Source of the DNA: Bugula neritina
Lineage: Eukaryota > Bryozoa > Gymnolaemata > Cheilostomatida > Bugulidae
Assembly (NCBI GenBank): GCA_964035545.1
Contig: OZ037766.1
Span: forward strand, 476,501 to 540,500
DNA length: 64,000 nucleotides
Reading direction: 5' to 3'
The position numbers and the translations under genes are program-made. The notes beneath the pieces were generated by a model. The model saw nothing but the letters and a program-made list of their open reading frames with translations, did no database searches and had not been told where the DNA came from. This document shows, one piece after another, positions 22,901-34,900 of this stretch; the first letter of the stretch is position 1; every line of letters begins with the position of its first letter.

Positions 22901-25900
22901 ACACCTGCATTTCTTCTTTAGTCCAACAATCTATCTCTATCGGCACTTGTCTCTTCAAAGAACGTTTAAGTTTCTTTCTCAATATTCGCTTCTGGTTGTA
23001 CTCGTAGTAGACTGTGAAGTTCGCTCCAACGATAGCAATAGGTAGGGCAGTGATCATTAGTCCACACAGCATTATAACTGCTGCCACTGCATATCCGAGG
23101 GTATTTTTAGGGTAATAGTCCCCGTATCCTACTGTAGTCATGGTTACTACCACCCACCAATATGCTGCAACATTTCAACTCAGTTTTAAACACAATCTAC
23201 TGAAAGAAAATATTTTCTCAATTTTTACATTTTCTCAACATTTTCAATTTTTAAAAAACTCAACTCAACAAGAATTGTTCACCTCTTGGTATGCTAGCAA
23301 TGTTTGGTCCGGTAGCGTTTTCTGTAAAGTTCAGAGTTCCCAGCAGTTCCGAGTAGAATACCAATGGGGCGCAGATGAGACAGGAAATGACTATAGTGAC
23401 GGCTAGTAGACATATCTCTCTCCAGCTTGTGTAGATAGCTAGAACCAACACCTGTAACTGACTGAAATGGAGATGATTGGGTAGTTTTACTAGTAACCTT
23501 TCATGCACTTGTCTCAACAATTTAGGCTTAGTTTACGGATTGGTTAACAATGATCGATAAAAGCTGAAACACCAAACTGAAATTCTTCAGGCTGCAAAGT
23601 GGGGTTAAAAGTTGAAATATCAAGACTTGTACACTCTGTCCTTACCTTACCTGCAAATGGTTACTATCTTGAAAAGTCGAATACTTCTTAGCTGTATAAA
23701 GAGAAAAATAACTATCTGTGCATAGTTGACAGCCGTACACCCTTCTGCTCCCAGATGTTGAATCGCTACCTTCTCTTTTATGAGAAACGAAATGACAAAC
23801 TCGGTGGCCTGCGCTATAGTTATCATCATGTCTAAGAAGTTAATGGAGCACAAGAATGCTCTTTTCTTAGGGCAGCATATGAACCTGATTACCATCTCTA
23901 TGGTGAAGTAGACAAAACAAGCGTGATCTGTGATATACATGAGTACGAATCCTTTTACGTTGTGTCCGTTTCTTAACATCCTGTTCTGGTTATGGATAGC
24001 TTTGCACGAGTCTTTGCTTATCAGTTCTTTAATTGCGTCATAATATTCACCATCTGTGTTGTTTAAGTAGAACTCTGATACACGTGGGCTCGTGGCCACT
24101 GCTATGTTTACACTCTGTATGACCACCATAAGGCAGTAAATACCTGTCCAAACCATTGATGCCTTCCGCCATCTGGTGTATGGTCCCAATGGGTCAGTCA
24201 TGAAGTACCACACTCTGTCTCTCCACCTCAGTTCCCTCTCCAGTTCTATTCTTCTCTCAAACCACAGAAACTCTTTTTCCATCTCTTCATCTGTCTTATC
24301 AATTGCTATTTGCTGACAGCAGTCTTCTATCGCTGACTTCTCAACTCCCCAGAACTGGAGCTGTTTGGTGAATGTCTGATAACACATATTCTGTGGAACA
24401 TGAAGTTCCCCTGTTCTGTGGTAACGTAAAACTTCTCTAAACACCTCCTCATCCGCGTCAAAGAAGTATTCTGTACCTTCACCATCTGACAGGAGTTTAC
24501 CCAGAGTTGTGTGTGGATATTTAGACAGCGTCTCTCTGGTGGTTACAAACCTCTGTCCTGATACGTTGATGACTATCCTCTTTGCACTCCCTGAGATACG
24601 TACAGGTTCTTCTCTGTGAATTTCCTCTACTTCTGGCAGCATCTCCAGTGATTCAGTCATCTCTTGTTGGCTCTATATCACCTGTGTTAAAGTGTACCTC
24701 CCTGCAAGTTTTTGTCCCACTTACTTAGCTACTAACCAAGATATGTATGCTGGCAATTGAAGTGAAACTCACTGCCTTTCTAAGTGAAAGTCACATAAAG
24801 TATGTGCTAGTCCTAATGACCATTAGATTTAATGACCACCCACTTGTATAATTTCTTTTGACATTCCTCGTACATCGTGAGTTCCTACCAGCACAGTTGC
24901 TGCTATTGATTGTCTCCAAATTTGTGTCACAGGTTGCACTCACAGAAAAGGTCAAGTGGAAAATAATTATTCAGTAGGGAATTGCGCTTTTTGTGAAACC
25001 TGTTACCATTCATTTCTAAATGGAATAAAAAATAAGTACATGATTTATATATGTGTTCAATGCCTTTGGGATGCTGGTAATGAAATATAAAATTAGTTTG
25101 GTGAGGACATGCTCACTTGCCTTCTATCTCCAAATGCATAAAATATTAGTATAGTGTAGTACTTGTGAGACCATCAGGTTGTTATTACTACTAATACCTC
25201 CATCAGACTGCTTTCAACTTTTCAACACATGGCCATATTTCAGATACGTCCTAATAACAGCTGTATAGACTAGAGTCTAGAATCTATATGTTCTTGTTCA
25301 CATGTCAATATCAGGCCTTAGTTGAAATCTATATAGTATATACTAACATACAAGTGTTATATCTGTAATATACTAACATACAAGTATTATATCTGTAATA
25401 TACTAACATACAAGTGTTAATATATGTAATATACTAACATACAAGTGTTATCTGTATTCTTATGTTGTAAGTGTTTATCTGCAGCAATTCAGAACGAATC
25501 TGAGGACGGTGAATGGAGGTGCTGACTTTGACCAGGTGATGCTGGAGGAGATCTACTACGCCATTCAGAAGGAAGAGATTGTGCTGCCAGAGGAGAGAAC
25601 TGGGTTGGTGAAGGAGCTCTACTCCTGGAAGGTGAGTCTGTAGCTTCTATATCCCACCTTCTATATCTCACCTTCTGTATCTCACCTTCTATATCTCACC
25701 TTCTGTATCTCACCTTCTGTATCTCACCTTCTATATCTCACCTATACTCGTATCACATTTGTATACGTTACAGGTGTTGCTGGGTAAAGCCGCAGCCCCA
25801 CAGAGTTCTTTTATTCACGCACCCACCGGTTGCTATGACAACGAGCTATTCACCATAATATGGGGCCCGACCATAGCCGCCCTCTCCTTTGTGTTTGACA

Positions 25901-28900
25901 AGAGCCAAGACTCTGTTATTGTGCAGAAGGCTATCACTGGTTTCAGGTTTGTTCTCTCTCTCTCTGTATGACATGTGATGACAAGTTCTCTCTCTCTGTA
26001 TGACATGTGATGACAGGTTCTCTCTCTGTATGACATGTGATGACAAGTTCTCTCTCTCTGTATGACATGTGATGACAAGTTCTCTCTTTCTGTATGACAT
26101 GTGATGACAAGTTCTCTCTCTCTGTATGACATGTGATGTCAAGTTCCCTCTCTATATGACATGTGATGACAAGTTCTCTCTCTGTATGACATGTGATGAC
26201 AAGTTCTCTCTTTCTGTATGACATGTGATGACAAGTTCTCTCTCTCTGTATGACATGTGATGACAAGTTCCCTCTCTATATGACATGTGATGACAAGTTC
26301 TCTCTCTGTATGACATGTGATGACAAGTTCTCTCTCTGTATGACATGTGATGACAGGTTCTCTCTCTGTATGACATGTGATGACAAGTTCTCTCTCTGTA
26401 TGACATGTGATGGTCGTATGATATGCAGTAAGACTAGTTGTTTATGTACATTGTTGTCATGGCAACTGTTACAGGAAGTGTGCCATGATCTCCGCCCACT
26501 ACGGACTGAGTGAAGTATTTGACAACATCATCATATCTCTGTGTAAATTCACCACTTTCCTCAACACATCAGAGGTGAGAGTTCAACACTCAGTAAACTC
26601 TACACGTTCTAGATTTACTGTCCGCTTTACCTGGTGGCTCGTATTCCACTGAGTTTCAGTAACGGTTTTATTTCTCCAGTTCTGTTATTATTTGCACCTC
26701 ATTGATTATATATCTTGTGAACCATCTTATGTTGTATTTGAGTTTAAGGAATCATTGTGTGAAATGTTTTAGCTCCTAACTTGACAAGTAGAATGCATAA
26801 AGTTGTGATGCCTCTAAGCTGTCTCTATCTATGTAAGCTGTCTGCATATACGCTGTCTGTATGACTCATTCGCAGAGCTCAGATCTGATTGCTGTCTCAT
26901 TCGCTGCCAATCACAAAGCACAACTCGCTGCCAAAACAGTGTTTAGTTTGGCTCATCGCCACGGAGACATGCTGCGGGAGGGGTGGAAGAACATTCTAGA
27001 CTGTATGATTACTCTGTATCGAGCTCGGCTACTTCCTGCGACCTTCACCGAGGTCGAGGACTTCCTGAATCCCGACGGAAAAATAAAACTCGTGAAAGAG
27101 AACAAACCGAGTGACCCGAGGTGGGTGTTGAGTGGGTGTGAGTAGTGAGTGAGTTACTGTGAGTATGTATAGTAGTATATAGTAGTATATAGTAGTATAT
27201 AGTAGTATATAGTATGTATAGTAGTATATAGTAGTATATAGTAGTATAATACTGATAGTTACTGGATACTTTGAAGGAACGACTCGGGAGTGTTCAACGC
27301 ATTCTTCACATACTTCTCCGCTGACTCGGCAGCTCAGAAGACTCAGCCAGTCGAGGAGCAGCAGGCGAAGGAGACGAGTAAACAGGTGATAGACGACTGT
27401 GACCTTGACTCTGTGATTGACGACACCAAGTTCCTGCGTACCAGCTCTCTCCAGGTACACCCCTTGTATACACTATCCCTTAATGCACCCCTTGTATACA
27501 CCCCTTGTATACTCCCCTTGTATACACCCCTTATATACCCCCTTGTATACACCCCTTGTATACACCCCTTATATACCCCCCTGTATACTCCCCTTGTATA
27601 CACCCCTTGTATACCCCCCTGTATACTCCCCTTGTATACACCCCTTGTATACTCCCCTTGTATACACCCCTTGTATACACCCCTTGTATACTCCCCTTGT
27701 ATACACCCCTTGTATACACCCCTTGTATACTCCCCTTGTATACTCCCCTTGTATACACCCCTTATATACCCCCTTGTATACACCCCTTGTATACACCCCT
27801 TGTATACTCCCCTTGTATACTCCCCTTGTATACACCCCTTATGTACTCCCCTTGTATACTCCCCTTGTATACACCCCTTATGTACTCCCCTTGTATACAC
27901 TTGTGTCTGTATCCTGTATGTATTGTACATATACTGTTGCAGGAGCTGATCAAAGCCCTCATCACGTTGTGTCAAGTTGATGAGTTGGAGAATGGAGACT
28001 GTCCAGACGAGGATACCGTGGTCTTCTTCCTCGAGCTTCTCATCCGGGTTATCCTCCAGAACAGGTGACTTCTCCCCCTTTACTCGCTCTTCTGTATACG
28101 CTCCTGTCTAACATCCCTACTACCCGGCGTACGCCTCAATGCCTGTCTGTGTGTCCGATATAAGATACCGGTGAGAACTGCCCACTGATCTCTATTCATT
28201 GCTCTCTCTCTTTGTATACAGAGACAGGGCTGGTGCTATCTGGCAGAGTGTTAGAGATCACTTGTCGTCCATCATAATGCACGCTACAGACCACACCTTC
28301 CTGGCCGAGAGAGCCGTCATAGGTCTGCTGCGTATTGCTATCAGACTGCTCTGTAGGGAGGAGGTGGCCTGTCAGGTTAGTCATACACATCTCTGGTATG
28401 TTACACTCCTTCCTATTGGACGATTCTTGTTTCTCTCTTTTCTCTATTGACGTGTTGAAAGTTTATTCTGTTATTTTATGATTCTATTTATGCAAACTCT
28501 GAAATTTTTGACATGGTCTTTCATACTATACTGTGTATTTACAGTGTAACTTACCATTGTACATGTATATTATACTATATACCGTGTATTTACAGTGTAA
28601 CGTACCATTGTACATGTATATTATACTATATACTGTGTATTTACAGTGTAACGTACCATTTTGCATGTCATGTGTAAGTAAAGTATCAGTACTAAGCTCT
28701 GTACATAACATGGGTGGGTTTGAAAGCTCAGCCTTAGGCCCAACGTTCCAAACTACCCTCTGCAATGTAGCTGAGTTCCTAGCTTCACCTATCTATCTCT
28801 TATGGCTTCCTTTTTACTACCGCTTTGTGCTGGCTCTTGAGAAGCTGTACCCCAAGACCTGTTATAGTTAATATATATTATGTATTCATTCAGTTAATTA

Positions 28901-31900
28901 GGAGTTGTCTGCTCTGAAATGAGCTATAAGTTCAAACACATCACTGAATGTGTGGACAGAGTTTTGTTTTGTTCTACTATGAATCTATGTCACGTTGTGT
29001 ATTCAAACTGACGTGTCTCGGTTACTTACACTACTACTACACAACAATGCTATGTCATGTCTCAGTTACTTACACTACTACTACACCACAATGCTATGTC
29101 ATGTCTCAGTTACTTACACTGCTACTACTACACCACAATGCTATGTCATGTCTCAGTTACTTACACTACTACTACACCACAATGCTATGTATTGTAAATG
29201 TCAAATAATATCCTAGAGAAAGAATGTGATGCCTGGATGCTCTTTTCTAATAGAAGTTCTTTAGATCTGAGTTTATGAGTGAACAATGAGTGCTTTGAAT
29301 ATATATAAACTCATTTCATTATTAAATTTATAACAAAAATTGAAAGTGTAATTGAAATATTTTGCTAGTAATAATGTTACTGCCAGTTGCTCTTTTCTGA
29401 CTCTACTCCGAGTTGTGTTTGTATTCCCCTGTCTGTGAGAATCCCTACTTGAAAGTGATTTGATTTTATGGCTATGGTGTTCCTGAACTACTTCTTCCAT
29501 AAGTATATAAATATTCCTCCTCAGTACCCTCATTGGACTCACCCACTGATGCTGTGTCACTTTTCTCAATCCTGCTATTTGGTTTCTTTTTGTTAGCCAA
29601 TAACATTTAGTTTAGCTAAAAGCAACCAATCACATCCTGTGTTGCTCACAGGTGCTGCCCTCTCTCCGAGTGTTGCTGCTGATGAAGGGTACAGTTCTAA
29701 GGTCAATGTCCCGGCAGCTAGCCTTCGGTATGCACCTTCTTCTTGAGACCAACGCTGCCAACATACACTCCACACAGGACTGGTGCTGCCTCTTCACGCT
29801 CTTAGAAGTTATAGGGGCTGGCGGCAGCGTGCCCCCTAGTCCCTACGGTGAAATGAATGGTGGAACTCAGGCTGAAGAGGATGCTGGTAACCCATCTGTT
29901 TCTGTTGAGCTTAAAGTGTGTCTTTTGTACATTTAATGGGCAATAATCACTCAATAAATGTTGCTGTTTCAACACTAATATATCATTCATGCTCAGTCTA
30001 GTAATGATGAGATCACAGTATAAAATGTAATCAGGGTCTAGTAGACAGACTGACAAGTGTCTGTCATCTGTCAACAGGTGCCCAGAGTGACGGTGAGATG
30101 AGCTCAAGAGTGACAGGTGACACTGGGGATGCAGCAAGTGACAGGGGCTACACATCAGACAGTGAGCTGTACGGTGGCACTGCAGTGACAAGTAACTCAA
30201 GTGCCCCAAACCTCATGACAACTTCCTCAAACTCAGATCTGTCTACAGACCAGACCTGGATCATGGTACAGTCTCTACACTTTCTCTTATTCTCATATGA
30301 TGAAACACTCAGTATCTAAGTTATATTATAGGAATGTATGCAGCCAGTTACATTGATCTCAACAGTTAGTAACAAATATCTCAACAGTTAGTTACAATGA
30401 TGTCAACAGATAATTAGAATACTCATCTCATAGTTTAAACCGTAGCCTCACAGTATTGTTGTCATGTTGGAAGGTGAACAAACACTCCCATAAGAATACT
30501 AGTCTAGATTCTCTCCCTTTCAAGAAGGAGCCGGCGGGGAGGCCGTCAAAGGCACCCCAACACAACCAGTTTAGTATAGTACTGGACGAGGAGTTACACC
30601 CCCATGACTCTAAGGCTCTGATGAAGTGTGCTGAGGTTCTAATGCTACTAGTTAGGGACGCGGCGCACATCACCCCGTATAACTTTGATAGCTGTGTTCA
30701 CTCAATCAGAGTGTTTGTAGAAGCCAGCATGCAGAATGTCTCAGGTGAGTTTCATATACTTCTCTCACAGCTGAAGGTTGTTAGTAATTACATATCCTAC
30801 TGAGTAGTGTGAGTCATACAGTACTTCCTGTTTCCTGCTGAGTAGTGTGAGTCATACAGTACTTCCTGTTTCAGTTCCTAAGCGTAAATTATCTCACGGC
30901 AAACAGAAAGATAAAAAACAGAGAAACAAAAGAGAGAATAAATCCGGCGGGTATTCCAAGTCTCATTCCAAACACCACAATCCTTCTAGTAAGTGATTAG
31001 CAGTACTTCTAGTAAGTGACTGACAGTACTACTAGTAAGTGACTCTGTTGTACAGTGACTAGTAGTGAGTGACTCTGTTGTATAGTGACTAGCAGTGTGA
31101 GTGACTCTGTTGTATAGTAACTAGTAGTGAGTGACTCTGTTGTATAGTGACTAGCAGTAAGTGACTCTGTTGTATGGTGACTAGCAGTGAGTGACTCTGT
31201 TGTATAGTGACTAATAGTGAGTGACTCTGTTGTATAGTGACTAGCAGTGTGAGTGACTCTGTTGTATAGTAACTAGTAGTGAGTGACTCTGTTGTATAGT
31301 GACTAGCAGTAAGTGACTCTGTTGTATGGTGACTAGCAGTGAGTGACTCTGTTGTATAGTGACTAATAGTGAGTGACTCTGTTGTATAGTGACTAGCAGT
31401 GTGAGTGACTCTGTTGTATAGTAACTAGCAGTGAGTGACTCTGTTGTATAGTGACTAGTAGTGAGTGACTCTGTTGTATAGTGACTAGCAGTGAGTGACT
31501 CTGTTGTATAGTGACTAGCAGTGAGTGACTCTGTTGTATAGTGACTAGCAGTGAGTGACTCTGTTGTATAGTGACTAGCAGTGAGTGACTCTGTTGTATA
31601 GTGACTAGCAGTGAGTGACTCTGTTGTATAGTGACTAGTAGTGAGTGACTCTGTTGTATAGTGACTAGTAGTGAGTGACTCTGTTGTATAGTGACTAGCA
31701 GTGAGTGACTCTGTTGTATAGTGACTAGCAGTGAGTGACTCTGTTGTATAGTGACTAGTCGTGAGTGACTCTGTTGTATAGTGACTAGCAGTGAGTGACT
31801 CTGTTGTATAGTGACTAGCAGTGAGTGACTCTGTTGTATAGTGACTATTAGTGAGTGAGAGTCACTTGTTCTGTAGATAATCTGATCCCAGAAGACGAGG

Positions 31901-34900
31901 AGGTAAATAAATCAGTTGGTGAATACAGACAGCTTTCTCTACAGGTCTGTTATACTGTATTATGCTATACCTTATTATACTATACCGTATTATACTATAC
32001 TATACCATATTATACTATACCATATTATATGATACCATATTATATGATACCGTATTATACAGCTGCTGGAACTGATGCACACTCTACACACTAGAGCTTC
32101 TTCCATCTTCCACTCGTGGGCCGAGGAGCAGCAGACTGACGGATCTGCAGACGAACAGGAAGAGAATATCTGTGATGCCGGAACGTCGTCACTATGGCGA
32201 CGCTGCTGGTGTCCTCTCTTACAAGGTTACACTTTACTCTCTACACTACACTACTCTATATACTACTGTACTATACTCTACACTTTATAACATTGACCTC
32301 TACTCATGCAGGTATTGCCAGACTGTGCACTGACATGAGGAAAGATGTGAGAAGTCAAGCGCTGACGTACCTACAGAGGGCGCTGCTAGTCCAAGATCTT
32401 AACCAGCTGACGGCCACAGAGTGGGAGGCGTGTTTCAACAAAGTGCTGTTCCCTCTTCTGTCCAACCTCCTTGAGAACTCGGCTATCTCCCAGGTGTCCA
32501 CCATAGAAGAGACGAGGTTCAGAGCCGCCACTCTGCTCAGCAAGGTGAGGGGCGGCACTTCCTGTAAGGAGCGCTGCCGGGTGTCATCAGAGAGCCGTCA
32601 TTACGAACTCTCACTCTCTCTGTACTGTAGGTGTAACACAGTATACTCTCTCTGTACTGTAGGTATAACACAGTATACTCTCTCTCTGTATTGTAGGTGT
32701 AACACAGTATACTCTCTCTGTACTGTGGGTGTAACACAGTATACTCACTCTATTGTAGGTGTAACACAGTATACTCACTCTGTATTGTAGGTGTAACACA
32801 GTATACTCACTCTATTGTAGGTGTAACACAGTATACTCTCTCTGTATTGTAGGTGTAACACAGTATACTCTCTCTGTATTGTAGGTGTAACACAGTATAC
32901 TCACTGTATTGTAGGTGTAACACAGTATACTCTCTCTGTATTGTAGGTGTAACACAGTATACTCTCTCTGTATTGTAGGTGTACCTGCAGCACCTACAAG
33001 ACCTGCTCACTCTGCCCACCTTCACCGCCCTCTGGCTGACTATACTAGACTTCATGGACAAGTACATGCACGCAGATCAGAGCGACCAGCTGGTATGTCT
33101 ACCTCCTAGTATAACTTCCTCCTAGTATGTCTACCTCCTAGTATAAGAGTCAGTTTACTTCATTTAGTACACACCAGCAACTTATGACCTAACATTAAAG
33201 TTCGCTCAAAATCAATTGAAATTTACTATACATACTATTTTTATGTGCTGGTTTTAACTACGCATAACAGAAAAGGCTGGAAGGGGATTCCCCAGCATTA
33301 AAGCAAAGGTCTATGTCATATGCACTTAATATTCTATATGTGCAGACCGTTATGAAAAAACCGTAACGGTCCGTAACCAAAACTAGCTGAATAATTAGGG
33401 AAAAACATAGGAAATGAAGCAAAATTAAAAAGAGCTTTGATTATTTAGGTGTATTTATTGGTGTTTTACTAGTTTTGGCCGAAAGACCATGTTCATTACC
33501 AGCTAAATTGTGAAAAATAGCCAAAAACTGAAGATATCCATTGTGTACTAAATTAAGTAAAATGACCCATTACTTCCTCCTAGTATAACTTCCTCCTAGT
33601 ATAACTTCCTCCTAGTATAACTTCCTCCTAGTATAACTTCCTCCTAGTATAACTTCCTCCTAGTATAACTTCCTCCTAGTATAACTTCCTCCTAGTATAA
33701 CTTCCTCCTAGTATAACTTCCTCCTAGTGTAACTTCCTCCTAGTATAACTTCCTCCTAGTGTAACTTCCTCCTAGTATAACTTCCTCCTAGTATAACTTC
33801 CTCCTAGTATAACTTCCTCCTAGTATAACTTCCTCCTAGTATAACTTCCTCCTAGTATAACTTCCTCCTAGTATAACTTCCTCCTAGTATAACTTCCTCC
33901 TAGTATAACTTCCTCCTAGTATAACTTCCTCCTAGTATAACTTCCTCCTAGTATAACTTCCTCCTAGTATAACTTCCTCCTATTATTACTTCCTCCTAGT
34001 ATAACTTCCTCCTAGTATAACTTCCCCCTAGTGTAACTTCCTCCTAGTATAACTTCCTCCTAGTATAACTTCCTCCTAGTGTAACCTCCTCCTAGTGTAA
34101 CTTCCTCCTAGTATAACTTCCTCCTAGTATAACTTCCTCTTAGTATAACTTCCTCCTAGTATAACTTCCTCCTAGTATGACTTCCTCCTAGTATAACTTC
34201 CTCCTAGTATAACTTCCTCTTAGTATAACTTCCTCCTAGTATAACTTCCTCCTAGTATAACTTCCTCCTAGTGTGTAGCTAGTTCTGTGTGTACTCAGTG
34301 ACTGGTTGTGTTATAACTTACTCTCTCTTTTCAGATGGAAGGAATCCCGGAGCTGCTGAAGAACTTACTACTAGTGATGGGTGGTATGGATATATTCTAT
34401 GAAGATGACTTGTCTAGTCCTAAAGTAGAGACTCAGCTGTGCAGGTTAACATGTGACAGACTCAACACGTTCCTACCTGCGCTCAAGAGAGAGCTCTTCA
34501 CTGTTGGTGAGTCGTACTTCACTCTTAGCCGGTTAGAGTTACTCCGTACTGAGTGACAAGCTGCTCCACATACTGTTTTGTTATCGTGTAATTCTGTATC
34601 TTATATATATATATATTGATTGATTGTAGAGCAAGTCAACCCTGTGATGCCCCCTGTCTGCTCTCCTGTATCCACTCCTGCTCCTATTTCTCCCCAGTGT
34701 AAGTTTACAAATCAGTTTATTAATTCTGTTTCACCCGTTATGTTTTATTATAGTTGTATCTATGTGTCTGCACATCATCTTACTGAATCTTAGAGTTGTC
34801 CTCTCTTTCCCTGTTGGAATCCCGCACTGCTCTGTATTCTTGTAGCTGATATAACTGAGTCTGCAGAACCACCTCTAAACACTTCTCAGACTGTGGATCT

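Noticed and set aside
27290-28068. ORFs up to about 220 codons rich in YTPLVY or GVYKG
   Set aside because: Products of the 13-14-bp intronic repeat; only the exon parts 27277-27454 and 27943-28064 are supported.
28660-28871. ORF ending [19 protein letters not shown] in GBF1-like intron 24
   Set aside because: Looks protein-like, but has no family match, no clear start and no splice partner in phase.
30983-34273. CRISPR-like regular arrays
   Set aside because: Units are contiguous tandem repeats with no unique spacers, in introns of an animal gene.
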